Part shown: piece by piece, positions 23,321-31,813 of the stretch
Layout: the number at the start of each line of letters is the position of its first letter
Numbering within the stretch: the stretch's first letter is position 1
From: Bacteroides mediterraneensis
GTDB taxonomy: Bacteria > Bacteroidota > Bacteroidia > Bacteroidales > Bacteroidaceae
Assembly (NCBI RefSeq): GCF_025993685.1
Contig: NZ_DAJPEN010000001.1
Coordinates: 2,480,001-2,544,000, forward strand
Reading direction: 5' to 3'
Length of the DNA stretch: 64,000 nt
Notes under the pieces: model-generated
Told to the model about the DNA's origin: nothing
Database searches by the model: none
What the model saw: the letters and a program-made list of their open reading frames with translations, nothing else
Program-made: the position numbers and the translations under genes

Positions 23321-23874
23321 AAGGCAAGGCGGTGTTTTTAGCAATGCTTCTGTCCGTCCTTCTTGCAGGACGGGCGGAAGCCCAGCGATGCCTGCCGAAG
23401 ATGCGGGGCATTGAGATGAAAGCCGGAATGATCGGGGCGGACGGCTACTGGCTGGGAGCCGCACTGTCGAGCTATGCAAGGGGCGGCAACAAATGGGTGT
23501 ACGGGGCGGAATACCAGCAGACCAATCATCCGTACAGGAGCGTGAATGTTCCCGTGGCACAGTTCACGGCGGAGGGCGGTTTCTACTACAACTTCCTGTC
23601 GGATGTGAAAAAGACGGTGTTCTTCTACGCGGGGGCGTCAGCCCTTGCCGGATACGAGACGGTAAACTGGGGAGAAAGGACGCTGTATGACGGAGCAAGG
23701 CTGAACAACAGGGACGGCTTCGTCTATGGCTGCGCCGCCACACTGGACATGGAGCTGTATCTTGCGGACTTCATCGCACTGACGGCTTCGGTAAGGGAGC
23801 GTTTCCTATGGGGCGGCAGTACGGGCGTGTGCCGCACGGAGTACGGGATAGGTATAAAGTTCATCATCAACTGA
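23317..23874 (+). CDS. traO: TraO conjugal transfer outer-envelope protein
   Basis: 185 aa. Signal peptide (GKAVFLAMLLSVLLAGRAEAQ). The mature protein alternates hydrophobic residues in short beta-strands (WLGAALSSYARGGNKWVYGA, AEGGFYYNFLSDVKKTVFFY, RLNNRDGFVYGCAATLDMEL) and ends in a hydrophobic strand (IGIKFIIN), typical of small outer-membrane beta-barrels. The name follows the position directly after TraN in Bacteroides elements. Function in transfer not established. Confidence 0.88.
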   Translation: MKGKAVFLAMLLSVLLAGRAEAQRCLPKMRGIEMKAGMIGADGYWLGAALSSYARGGNKWVYGAEYQQTNHPYRSVNVPVAQFTAEGGFYYNFLSDVKKTVFFYAGASALAGYETVNWGERTLYDGARLNNRDGFVYGCAATLDMELYLADFIALTASVRERFLWGGSTGVCRTEYGIGIKFIIN

Positions 23875-23882
23875 CGGCAATC

Positions 23883-24776
23883 ATGAAGAAGGAAGCGATA
23901 AAAAAGGAATGGCATGTACCGGAGAAGTACCATGCCCAGGTACGGGAAAAACCGGAGACCTTCTATAACGTTCCTCACGAATACCGCAGCCCGCAGCTCT
24001 GTCTGGAGGCGGTGCGCGGATGGGGATACAATCTGGGAATAGTGCCGGAAGAAATGAAGACACGCGAGATGTGCCGGGAAGCGTTCAACGCCAGTTCCGA
24101 CCTCGATTACGGTCATTGCGCCATCATCGGCTTCATGCCTTTTGCGGACGTGGTACTCGAATGCCTGAAGGACTCCGCCGGAGGAACGGACATGACGGAT
24201 CTTGCGGTGACTGTCCGCCCGGAAGTCATGGACAGGGAGATTGCCGGTTTTCTTGTCGGGAAGGACGGGCACTGCCTGCAGTATGTACCCGTGCACTTGC
24301 AGACGGAAGAGCTTGCGCTGATGGCAGTCAGGACATCGGGGAATGCGGCGCTGCTGCACCGCAGCGTACGTGAGGACATCAAAACGGAAAAGGTCTATAT
24401 GGCAGGTATGGAAGAGGACTGTTTCCAGTCGTTCCTGCATATCCCGCCGGACAGACGCACGCCGGAAATATGCCTCGTGGCGGAAAAGCTGTATCCGGAC
24501 GTGGTACGGGCAAGACCGGACTCCATACCGGAGGCGGTCAGGAACGGATGCAACATATATACGCTGGGGAATCTGCTGGAAAAGGCCTGCGGTGAGAGAT
24601 TCGATGCAGGTACGGTAAAGCGGGTCTATGAAGGCAAGCCGCTGCTGGTGAAACAGTTCACCACACCGACAGGAGTGATGAATGATACGGTTATCCGCTT
24701 CTCGAAGGAGAACAGCCGGTTCCAGTATGACCAGCCTCATAAGAGCAGGATGATAAAACGGGGGATGAAGCCATGA
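23883..24776 (+). CDS. DUF4116-like repeat protein inserted between traO and traP
   Basis: 297 aa from the ATG at 23883 (MKKEAIKKEWHVPEKYHAQV), 8 bp after traO. It contains degenerate repeats of the kind EYRSPQLCLEAVRGWGYNLG..VP, HCLQYVPVHLQTEELALMAV and DRRTPEICLVAEKLYPDVV, resembling DUF4116 leucine-rich-variant repeats (family from memory), which form helical scaffolds. Soluble, no signal peptide. Overlaps traP by 4 bp, so it is part of the operon. In CTnDOT traO and traP are close neighbours, so this is an extra gene. Possible anti-host or adaptor role; no evidence. Confidence 0.75.
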   Translation: MKKEAIKKEWHVPEKYHAQVREKPETFYNVPHEYRSPQLCLEAVRGWGYNLGIVPEEMKTREMCREAFNASSDLDYGHCAIIGFMPFADVVLECLKDSAGGTDMTDLAVTVRPEVMDREIAGFLVGKDGHCLQYVPVHLQTEELALMAVRTSGNAALLHRSVREDIKTEKVYMAGMEEDCFQSFLHIPPDRRTPEICLVAEKLYPDVVRARPDSIPEAVRNGCNIYTLGNLLEKACGERFDAGTVKRVYEGKPLLVKQFTTPTGVMNDTVIRFSKENSRFQYDQPHKSRMIKRGMKP

Positions 24777-25696
24777 GTACGGAAACGGAAATAGACAGAA
24801 TGAAGAGGATACCGATTGAGGAGTTCCTCGCACGGCTGGGCCATTCGCCAGTGCAGCGCAGGACAAACGCGCTGTGGTACAAGGCTCCGTACAGGGAGGA
24901 ACGCACGGCGTCGTTCAAGGTGAACATGGAGCGAAACCTGTGGTATGACTACGGACTGGGCAAGGGCGGCAATATCTTCGCCCTTGCCGGGGAGTTCATC
25001 CATTGCGAGGATTTCCTCTCGCAGGTAAGGTATGTGGCGGAAGTGGCGGGTATGCCGCTGCCGGAAAAGAAGGTGTACAACCCATGCGAAGTGAGGCGGC
25101 CGGTAGAGCCGTCCTTTGAGGACGTGGAGCTGATGCCGCTCCAGAACCGGGCGCTGCTCTGCTACATGCAGGAAAGGGGCATATCGTCGGGGGTGGCCAT
25201 CGGCGGATGCAGGGAGATACACTACACCACACACGGGAAGCGGTATTTTGCCGTGGCATTCGGTAACGGAGGGGGCGGCTATGAGATACGCAACCGCTTC
25301 TTCAAGGGATGCCTGCCGCCCAAGGATGTGACACTGCTGGCTTACGGTTCGGCAAGCTGCAACCTGTACGAGGGGTTCATGGACTATCTGTCGGCACGTG
25401 TGCTTGGAATTGGAAACGGTGAAGACCATCTCGTGCTGAACTCGGTGTCGAACCTGACGAAGGCATACAGGCATCTGGACGGTTACGGGAAACTACAATG
25501 TCACTTTGACAATGATGAAGCCGGACGGAGGACGCTGGAAGCCCTGCGTACACGGTACGGTGGAAAGGTGACGGACTGCTCCGGACTGTACGGCGGCTGC
25601 AAGGACCTGAACGACTATCTGCAAAAGACGCTTGCCGAAAGGCAGGCATGGCGGGAAAACGAAAAGAAAGGAAAAAACAACGGAATAAAATTATAA
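24773..25696 (+). CDS. traP: TraP, primase-like (CHC2/Toprim fold) protein
   Basis: 307 aa. The N-terminus has the CHC2 zinc-finger fold (IEEFLARLGHSPVQRRTNAL, YKAPYREERTASFKVNMERN, YGLGKGGNIFALAGEF), but all the usual zinc ligands are replaced by Tyr or Leu. The middle and C-terminal parts carry a Toprim-like domain: YEGFMDYLSARVLG and QCHFDNDEAGRRTLEALR supply the acidic metal-binding residues. TraP of Bacteroides conjugative elements is thought to prime DNA synthesis on the transferred strand; catalytic ability is not proven. Ends one base into the traQ start region. Confidence 0.88.
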   Translation: MSTETEIDRMKRIPIEEFLARLGHSPVQRRTNALWYKAPYREERTASFKVNMERNLWYDYGLGKGGNIFALAGEFIHCEDFLSQVRYVAEVAGMPLPEKKVYNPCEVRRPVEPSFEDVELMPLQNRALLCYMQERGISSGVAIGGCREIHYTTHGKRYFAVAFGNGGGGYEIRNRFFKGCLPPKDVTLLAYGSASCNLYEGFMDYLSARVLGIGNGEDHLVLNSVSNLTKAYRHLDGYGKLQCHFDNDEAGRRTLEALRTRYGGKVTDCSGLYGGCKDLNDYLQKTLAERQAWRENEKKGKNNGIKL

Positions 25697-25701
25697 TGAT
25701 T

Positions 25702-26220
25702 ATGGACATGAACAGACTTAAAGATGGAATAAGAGAAAAGGTAAATACAGTAAAAATGCTGGCAGTCTTCTGTACCGGACTGCTTTCTATCTGCATGACG
25801 GCCTGTGATGATGGGCTGGACGTGACGCAGGCTTATCCGTTTACGGTGGAAACGATGCCCGTACCGAAGGAGCTGGCAAAGGGTGAAACGGCTGAAATCC
25901 GCTGCGAACTGGTGCGTGAGGGCGAGTTTGACGGGGCGGTCTATACCATCCGATATTTCCAGTTTGACGGCGAAGGTACGCTGAAGCTCGACAACGGGCT
26001 GGTGTTCCAGCCTAACGACCGTTACCTGTTGGAGAACGAGAAGTTCCGCCTGTACTACACATCGGAGTGTGACGAGTCACAGAGCCTGACCATTACGGTG
26101 GAGGACAATTTCGGGAACTCTTTTGAATGGGAAACGGATTTCAACAACGATTCGGATGCGGAAGAGGCTCCGTCCGGGAACGATATGCTGAATACGGTGA
26201 AAGGAGGTGTCTATCAGTAA
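25702..26220 (+). CDS. traQ: TraQ (DUF3872) lipoprotein
   Basis: About 172 aa. In-frame ATGs at 25696, 25702 and 25708 are all possible; 25696 overlaps the traP stop by 1 base. Signal with lipobox (MLAVFCTGLLSICMTACDDG). The mature domain is beta-rich (FTVETMPVPKELAKGETAEI, VYTIRYFQFDGEGTLKLDNG), resembling a beta-sandwich, and matches DUF3872 TraQ. Envelope protein of unknown role; final gene of the classic tra order. Confidence 0.88.
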   Translation: MDMNRLKDGIREKVNTVKMLAVFCTGLLSICMTACDDGLDVTQAYPFTVETMPVPKELAKGETAEIRCELVREGEFDGAVYTIRYFQFDGEGTLKLDNGLVFQPNDRYLLENEKFRLYYTSECDESQSLTITVEDNFGNSFEWETDFNNDSDAEEAPSGNDMLNTVKGGVYQ

Positions 26221-26227
26221 AGGAGTA

Positions 26228-26746
26228 ATGAAAAGGCTGTTTGCCCCGGCGGTGCTGGCGGTTGCTTTTTCCGCCAGCCTGCCGGCGCAGAATACGGGTA
26301 CGGTTGGGACACCCGCCTCGTTCAAAGATGAAGCGAAGGCTGGGTTAGCCGTCGAGCTGATTAAGAAATACGAGGGACTCCATGACCGTTCTGATTATCC
26401 GTACTACGGTTACGGACATTGTAAACTTCCGGGAGAGGAACTGTCCTATGATATGACGGAGGCGGAAGCGGAAAAACTGCTGATAAGGGATTTGGAGAAG
26501 CGTTACAGGTTGTTCAGCAAGTATGGGAAAGATGCCCTGATCCTGACCGTACTCAGCTACAATGTGGGTCACGGAACTCTGCTCGGATATGGGAAACACC
26601 CGAAAAGCCGTCTGCTGAAAAAGCTGGAAGCCGGTGACAGGGACATCTATAAGGAGTATATATCCTACTGCCACTACAAGGGGCGGAAAATCCGCTCGAT
26701 AGAGCGGCGACGGAAGATGGAGTTTTTGCTGCTGTATGAGAAGTAA
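26228..26746 (+). CDS. Secreted lysozyme (GH24/T4-like muramidase)
   Basis: 172 aa from the ATG at 26228 (MKRLFAPAVLAVAFSASLPA/Q), giving a clear signal peptide; an ATG at 26207 would overlap traQ and blur the signal. The catalytic domain has LIKKYEGLHDRSDYPYYGYG with E49, then MTEAEAEKLLIRDLEKRY and VLSYNVGHGTLLG. It cuts peptidoglycan to allow assembly of the mating apparatus; such lysozymes follow traQ in many Bacteroides conjugative elements. Likely co-transcribed with traQ (7-bp gap). Confidence 0.9.
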   Translation: MKRLFAPAVLAVAFSASLPAQNTGTVGTPASFKDEAKAGLAVELIKKYEGLHDRSDYPYYGYGHCKLPGEELSYDMTEAEAEKLLIRDLEKRYRLFSKYGKDALILTVLSYNVGHGTLLGYGKHPKSRLLKKLEAGDRDIYKEYISYCHYKGRKIRSIERRRKMEFLLLYEK

Positions 26747-26828
26747 CGTAAAGGGAGAGCTTCACACGAATGGTGGGGTCTCCCTTTGCTGTTTGAAATA
26801 TCATCTTCCGTTTGTGATTGAATTAAGA

Positions 26829-26846
26829 ACTACCCTACAGGGTAGT
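26829..26846. promoter_or_regulatory. Perfect inverted repeat ACTACCCT-AC-AGGGTAGT (operator candidate)
   Basis: 8-bp perfect arms with a 2-nt spacer, in the 157-bp gap between the lysozyme and the beta-barrel receptor gene. Just downstream, GAACTTTG at about 26871-26878 is one base off a -7 TAnnTTTG. The spacing suits a dimeric regulator controlling the receptor; the LuxR-type regulator at 29517-30326 is one candidate. Confidence 0.5.
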
Positions 26847-26903
26847 GGAAAAGTCCCGCGAAGTATGGAACTTTGCAGCAGAAAACTAAAAAACTATCAT
26901 ACA

Positions 26904-29222
26904 ATGAAATTAATTAAAGTATTCTTATTAGGACTTATTGGTATCATACTACCTGTAAGTTTGTCCGCACAGACCGTTAGCGGAAAATTGATTGACGAGA
27001 ACAGCCAGCCTTTGCCTTACGCCAATGTGGTGCTGCTGTCATTGCCGGATTCGGCATTTGTTAACGGAACTATCAGCGGTGAAGACGGATCTTTTACACT
27101 GGAGGCAACATCGGAAAATCAGATAGTGAAAATATCCTCTATAGGATATAAGACTGTATGTAAGCCGGTATCTCCGGCCAATATCGGTATCGTACAGCTC
27201 GTTTCGGATGCACAGATGCTTGGTGAGGTGGTTGTAAAAGCCAATCTTCCTGTGACACGCATGAAGAATGATGCCTTGGAAACCAACGTTCAGGGTACAG
27301 TTCTCTCGAAAGCCGGTACTGCCGAAGATGTATTGGCTCATATACCCGGTTTACAAAAAAAGACTGATGGGTTTGAAGTGTTGGGCAAGGGTTCACCGCT
27401 TATCTATATTAACGGTAGAAAATTACGTGATATCGCTGAACTGGACCAACTGACATCGGAGGACATTAAAAGTGTAGAAGTGGTTCGCAATCCCGGTGCC
27501 CGTTATGATGCAACTGTAGGGGCAGTTGTCCGTATCCGTACTGTCAAACGACAAGGAGATGGATTTGGAGTGAGTTTGCGCAGTTCCTATGATCAGTCCC
27601 AGAATTCAGATTTTGTAGAGCAAGCCGATGTAAACTATCGGCATAACGGCCTTGATGTTTTCGCTATGGTCCGTTTTGATAAGACAACCGCCTTGCAAAA
27701 CGATATTCTGGAGCAAACAGCCTTTACCGATACCCTATGGACACAAAAGAATTATCAGCACTCTAATACCGATTCTCGCAATATAGACGGGCGCATCGGA
27801 TTCAATTATGATTTTAATGAATATCATTCCATCGGTCTGCGCTATGATTTGAGCAACGTCCTGCACACAGATATGCATTCAGCCTTCGATAGCGAAATCT
27901 GGGCAGATGGATTGCCCTACGATATCTTGCATAGTTCCATCGTTGCCAATGCAAAATCACAACCGGAACATCAGCTTAATATTTACTATGCAGGACAAAT
28001 AGGTAAAGGAGAACTTACCTGGGATGCCGACTATTACGGCAATACTTACACGCAGTATACTCTTAATACGGAGAATAGCCAGGACCATGAAGACCGTACC
28101 GTCACTTCCGACAACAGAGTGGATAATCAGCTAGCTGCTACCAAAGCTTCATACACGCATCCTTTGTGGGGAGGAAGTTTCTCGGTGGGAGGAGAATATA
28201 CCTATACCAACCGGCATGATGATTATGTAAATCAGGAAGGATATGTACCTACAACTTATACCCGCATTCGCGAACAGAATCTTGCCGGATATGCACAGTA
28301 CAGCTATCCTTTACCATTCGGTCAGGCAAACATCGGCTTGCGATATGAGCATGTAGATTTTGATTATTTTGAAAATGGTACATTTGTACCCGGACAAAGT
28401 CGTGTCTATGATAATGTCTTTCCTAATGCATCTGTGAACGGGCAGTTGGGCAAAGTACAATTCCAAGTCAGCTATGCAGCAAAAACACAGCGGCCTAACT
28501 ACAGCCAGTTAAGAAATAATATCACTTATGCCAATCGGTTTACATGGCAAACGGGAAATCCACTTCTGAAACCAAGTATCACCCACGATGTAACCGCTGT
28601 TGGTGTCTGGCGGTTCTTGCAGGCAATGGTCAGCTACAAAATGGTTCAAGACTATATTCTTTATTGGGGAACACAGGTAGAAAATCAGTCGGCTACTACT
28701 TTGATTAACTATGTCAATCACGACCGTTTACCGAGTCTGACAGTAATGCTGGCAGCTTCGCCTACTATTGGTATATGGAATCTTAATGCCAGCGCAATTA
28801 TGATGAAGCAGTGGTTTTCGTTGGATGCTGCCGGTCAAAAAAGGACTTATAACAATCCGCTCTTTATAGGTTCATTAAACAATACTTTTACTCTCCCTGC
28901 CGGATTCTTGTTGACAGCCGACTTCAGTTATCAAAGTTGTGGGCAGGTCCAGAATATCACTCTTAAACGTCCACAATATACACTCAATATAGGCTTGCGT
29001 AAATCCTTCTTGAACGATGCGCTCAGTATTGAAGCACGTGCCAATGATTTGTTGTTAGGTTGTAAGCAGGAAGCACTTCTTTATATGGAGAGTTCACAGA
29101 TGAAAGATTTGTCTTGGAGTGATACACGATCATTCAGCCTTACTGTCCGCTACAAGTTTAATGCAGCCAAAAGCAAGTATAAAGGTACAGGAGCAGGACA
29201 GGATGCGATAAACCGTATGTAA
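26904..29222 (+). CDS. TonB-receptor-like outer-membrane beta-barrel protein
   Basis: 772 aa from the ATG at 26904 (MKLIKVFLLGLIGIILPVSL, signal peptide). Domains in order: carboxypeptidase-regulatory-like beta-sandwich (QTVSGKLIDENSQPLPYANV, residues about 25-95), plug-like region (VLAHIPGLQKKTDGFEVLGK, LTSEDIKSVEVVRNPGARYD), then a long barrel with many aromatic strands to the end (GAGQDAINRM). This matches the outer-membrane beta-barrel 3 family of Bacteroidetes, related to TonB-dependent receptors. Ligand unknown. Base composition is average and unlike the GC-rich tra genes, so it is probably cargo. Upstream is the ACTACCCT inverted repeat. Confidence 0.85.
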   Translation: MKLIKVFLLGLIGIILPVSLSAQTVSGKLIDENSQPLPYANVVLLSLPDSAFVNGTISGEDGSFTLEATSENQIVKISSIGYKTVCKPVSPANIGIVQLVSDAQMLGEVVVKANLPVTRMKNDALETNVQGTVLSKAGTAEDVLAHIPGLQKKTDGFEVLGKGSPLIYINGRKLRDIAELDQLTSEDIKSVEVVRNPGARYDATVGAVVRIRTVKRQGDGFGVSLRSSYDQSQNSDFVEQADVNYRHNGLDVFAMVRFDKTTALQNDILEQTAFTDTLWTQKNYQHSNTDSRNIDGRIGFNYDFNEYHSIGLRYDLSNVLHTDMHSAFDSEIWADGLPYDILHSSIVANAKSQPEHQLNIYYAGQIGKGELTWDADYYGNTYTQYTLNTENSQDHEDRTVTSDNRVDNQLAATKASYTHPLWGGSFSVGGEYTYTNRHDDYVNQEGYVPTTYTRIREQNLAGYAQYSYPLPFGQANIGLRYEHVDFDYFENGTFVPGQSRVYDNVFPNASVNGQLGKVQFQVSYAAKTQRPNYSQLRNNITYANRFTWQTGNPLLKPSITHDVTAVGVWRFLQAMVSYKMVQDYILYWGTQVENQSATTLINYVNHDRLPSLTVMLAASPTIGIWNLNASAIMMKQWFSLDAAGQKRTYNNPLFIGSLNNTFTLPAGFLLTADFSYQSCGQVQNITLKRPQYTLNIGLRKSFLNDALSIEARANDLLLGCKQEALLYMESSQMKDLSWSDTRSFSLTVRYKFNAAKSKYKGTGAGQDAINRM

Positions 29223-29225
29223 TTT

Positions 29226-29576
29226 ATGACAACATCAATTTCTTATATAAATCTCTCATGGGCAGTTGTAGGCATCATCGATAAGGATGGCCACAACTGC
29301 CTTCAATCCATGAAGCGTTCGGACGAACCGATAGAAGTTACCATTGAAAGGTATGTTGTAGGTTATCTGATCTTCTGGCATATAGCCTTTATTGATAAAG
29401 AAAAGATGAACAGATGTCACGATGAGAAGGTCTTCGAACTTGGGCGGAAGAAACTGGAGGAATACATCACCTCACATCCACCTGCAGTTACTTTGCCGAA
29501 GTTCTACATCGTCTTCCTAAATCAGCCTCAGATTGGCTGCAATGCCCACGGCCTCAGTGATGTTTTCTGCGTGTAG
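29226..29576 (+). CDS. Hypothetical protein after the beta-barrel gene
   Basis: 116 aa, 3 bp after the receptor stop, so probably co-transcribed. Not recognised (MTTSISYINLSWAVVGIIDK; VGYLIFWHIAFIDKEKMNRC). No signal peptide. The last 20 codons run into the 3' end of the convergent LuxR gene, which suggests either overlapping convergent genes or a truncated frame reading through a junction. Confidence 0.45.
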   Translation: MTTSISYINLSWAVVGIIDKDGHNCLQSMKRSDEPIEVTIERYVVGYLIFWHIAFIDKEKMNRCHDEKVFELGRKKLEEYITSHPPAVTLPKFYIVFLNQPQIGCNAHGLSDVFCV

Positions 29577-30326
29577 TTTCTCGAATAGTTTCTTTTTGTG
29601 AAACTTGACGGTATTGGCATCAATAAAGAGAGTTTCTCCAATTTCCGTGTTCGACAGGCCTTTGACGGAGAGCTGGAGAATCTCTTTTTCACGGTCGGAA
29701 AGAATCAGTTCCGGCTGTTTTCTCCATCTTCTGCCCTCGAACGAATAAACATACCGGTCAGTACCTGTATGGTCTGAAATAACTACATCTCCGATAGTTT
29801 TCTCCGGTGACAGTGAAACTGTACATAGAGCCAGCCATATATCCCCATTGTCACTCAGCAAGGCAGGTGTCAGTTTGTGGTGGATAAGGTGCGAGTGCTT
29901 TTCTGATGTACGGATATGAAAGTTATATTCGATGGACAAGTCCAGTCTTTTTTCTATAGGTTGGTCATAGTAAAACCGGAATCCGGCTTCGTTGATTTCC
30001 ATAAGACGGTTTATCTCGTCAGACGGAACGACATCAAAATAAAAGGCATAACCTTTCTGTTGCACATCTTCCGGTGAATGACCGCAGAGGAAAAGCGGGT
30101 TGGACGATACGTAAAGGAAGTTCTTGCGGTTATAGTCTATGATATACAGACTGTGATTTGTATTGCGTGCCAGAGCCTTAGCCATAGCAATACAGAGTCC
30201 GGTCCTGTCATATTCGCAGTCGGGAATGTTCATTTGTGGATTGACGGGATGAAAAAAGCTTTTTATATCCTTTTGCATAACTGATTGCGTTTTGCCCACA
30301 AAATTAGGGAAATATTTCTGGAGCAT
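29517..30326 (-). CDS. LuxR-family regulator with PAS-like sensor domain
   Basis: 269 aa from 30326; a start at 30278 (MQKDIKSFFHPVNPQMNIPD) is equally plausible. The N-terminal half resembles a PAS-type sensor (SLYIIDYNRKNFLYVSSNPL, GHSPEDVQQKGYAFYFDVV). The C-terminal 60 residues form a LuxR/GerE helix-turn-helix: ILSDREKEILQLSVKGLSNT, TLFIDANTVKFHKKKLFEKL. One-component regulators of this type control envelope or metabolic genes in Bacteroides. Convergent with the receptor operon, 60 bp overlap, so a local regulatory link is plausible but unproven. Confidence 0.85.
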   Translation of the reverse strand: MLQKYFPNFVGKTQSVMQKDIKSFFHPVNPQMNIPDCEYDRTGLCIAMAKALARNTNHSLYIIDYNRKNFLYVSSNPLFLCGHSPEDVQQKGYAFYFDVVPSDEINRLMEINEAGFRFYYDQPIEKRLDLSIEYNFHIRTSEKHSHLIHHKLTPALLSDNGDIWLALCTVSLSPEKTIGDVVISDHTGTDRYVYSFEGRRWRKQPELILSDREKEILQLSVKGLSNTEIGETLFIDANTVKFHKKKLFEKLHAENITEAVGIAANLRLI

Positions 30327-30428
30327 GTGGTAAATGACTGTTTTTTATTCAAATCCGGAAAAATAACCTGAGTTTATCATATGAAATTCAGGGTATATAA
30401 AATGTCATGTTTACTTTATTCAATAAAA

Positions 30429-30460
30429 TTTGTTTCTGCTTTCCGAAAGCCTTAATTTTG
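30429..30460 (+). promoter_or_regulatory. Bacteroidota promoter for the 30484 gene
   Basis: -33 TTTG at 30429-30432 and -7 TAATTTTG at 30453-30460 with a 20-bp spacer, a near-perfect consensus. The start codon of the following gene is 24 nt downstream. Confidence 0.75.
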
Positions 30461-30483
30461 CATGACTTTTACATCAAACAATC

Positions 30484-30828
30484 ATGGAAAATTATATGGC
30501 AAAAGCAGCGGATGCCTTTCTGACAGGGCGTCCGTATGGCATACGTCTTGACTTCAAACACAAGGGCTTTGCTCTTTTCAACTATAACATGAATGAGCTT
30601 GGCAACCATCTTCCCGGCAGACTAGAGACGCTCCCGCTGGAGGATTTTGACGTGGAGGATATTCCGCTGTGCGGGGAACGTATTGTCCGAAAGGAAAACA
30701 TAACGGACATATTCTTCTATGACGAGAAGAGCAACCCGTATTCGGACAACCGTGTGGATATGAAGAAACTGAAAGCATACAACAAATATATTTATCCGCT
30801 TTCACTTATTCTGAATAGAAATCTGTAA
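30484..30828 (+). CDS. Hypothetical protein, 114 aa
   Basis: Soluble, not recognised: MENYMAKAADAFLTGRPYGI, LDFKHKGFALFNYNMNELGN, ENITDIFFYDEKSNPYSDNR. It has its own strong promoter and a hairpin after its end, so it is a monocistronic unit. It lies between the LuxR gene and the leftward small-gene operon. Composition is average. Confidence 0.7.
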   Translation: MENYMAKAADAFLTGRPYGIRLDFKHKGFALFNYNMNELGNHLPGRLETLPLEDFDVEDIPLCGERIVRKENITDIFFYDEKSNPYSDNRVDMKKLKAYNKYIYPLSLILNRNL

Positions 30829-30841
30829 GATGGAAACAAAA

Positions 30842-30867
30842 AAAGACTTCCGTTAGTGGAAGTCTTT
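30842..30867. terminator. Terminator shared by convergent genes
   Basis: Perfect 10-bp arms AAAGACTTCC (30842-30851) and GGAAGTCTTT (30858-30867), 6-nt loop. On the minus strand the stem is followed by a run of T (complement of 30835-30844), so it mainly ends the leftward operon from 34755. It also lies 14 bp after the rightward 30484 gene. Confidence 0.8.
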
Positions 30868-30947
30868 GAAACAGCGGTTTCTTTGCTACTTTCTTTGTCC
30901 GCCTTCTGCTCACTGAAAGAAAGTAGGGCGGCTCTCGCCGCCTCTGC

Positions 30948-31253
30948 CTAAAGTCGGGTGTAAAGTCCCGTTACATCCGTGAAAATCTGCTGGAGCATAT
31001 CAAAGTACACTCCCTCGTATTTGGCTATCTCCTTGACCTTGATGTCCGCATACTTCGTCAGTGTCTGACGATAGAAATACATGGTGTATGTATCCGTGTC
31101 CTCATCCAATATGATTTTCAGTCTGTTGGCTGACGTCTTGTTTCTTGCAAGGCTCATTTGTAGTCCGTTGCCCAAATTGATATAGTTACGGCTTCCCGTC
31201 ATGACGGTAAATCCATGACCGCCCAACTGCTGTAAGATTGTATTCGCTATCAT
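30948..31253 (-). CDS. Small hypothetical protein (last gene of leftward operon)
   Basis: 101 aa: MIANTILQQLGGHGFTVMTG, LDEDTDTYTMYFYRQTLTKY, IAKYEGVYFDMLQQIFTDVT. Soluble and compact. The same kind of protein is, as far as I recall, common in Bacteroides conjugative elements and phage-like islands, with no known function. It is terminal in the operon that starts near 34755 and ends at the 30842 hairpin. Confidence 0.75.
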   Translation of the reverse strand: MIANTILQQLGGHGFTVMTGSRNYINLGNGLQMSLARNKTSANRLKIILDEDTDTYTMYFYRQTLTKYADIKVKEIAKYEGVYFDMLQQIFTDVTGLYTRL

Positions 31254-31307
31254 CTGTATATGAATTTAAGTTATTGTCAATGGGTGGCTTTTGCCACCCG
31301 ATTTTTT

Positions 31308-31511
31308 TTATACGTTCATGCTCTGCCTTATATGTTCCAATGTGCGCTCGGCAATGGGGCGTGTTTCCTCCGTCCAAAGGTCATAGTCATGTACGGATAT
31401 TCCTACACTCTGCAAGTCACGGATATAGCCGGACACATAATCTCCCGTAGGGAGGTAAACGAACTGAATCCATGCGTCCCTGCTGTCTGTCAATATAAAA
31501 TAGTATTTCAT
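31308..31511 (-). CDS. Small hypothetical protein, 67 aa
   Basis: MKYYFILTDSRDAWIQFVYL; ends RTLEHIRQSMNV. Soluble, not recognised. Placed 54 bp before the last gene of the same leftward operon. Confidence 0.65.
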   Translation of the reverse strand: MKYYFILTDSRDAWIQFVYLPTGDYVSGYIRDLQSVGISVHDYDLWTEETRPIAERTLEHIRQSMNV

Positions 31512-31573
31512 GCTCTTTCTGTTTTATGGGTTATCTGTTTCGGGTGCGGGCGGTATTGTGTACCGCCACACCT

Positions 31574-31813
31574 TTAGTATTCTTTCATTTCGGCAATGGG
31601 GGCATATTTTCTGAGCCATTCCACCACATGCACCATGTTGTATTCTGAAGTGATGACTGCCGTATGTTCGTTTATCGGGGTCATTCTTGTGCTTTCGTAG
31701 CTTTCTATCCACTCCTTTAGTGTTGCCACATCACAAGTATCGGTACACATCATATCCAAAATTCTGATAGGGTCGCTGAATGTCACAATCAAAGTATCAT
31801 AGTATGCTGTCAT
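31574..31813 (-). CDS. Small hypothetical protein, 79 aa
   Basis: Start taken at 31813 (MTAYYDTLIVTFSDPIRILD), overlapping the stop of the preceding DUF3873-type gene by 4 bp (ATGA); a longer start at 31840 would overlap it further. Contains MCTDTCDVATLKEWIESYES and ends YAPIAEMKEY. Function unknown. Confidence 0.65.
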   Translation of the reverse strand: MTAYYDTLIVTFSDPIRILDMMCTDTCDVATLKEWIESYESTRMTPINEHTAVITSEYNMVHVVEWLRKYAPIAEMKEY

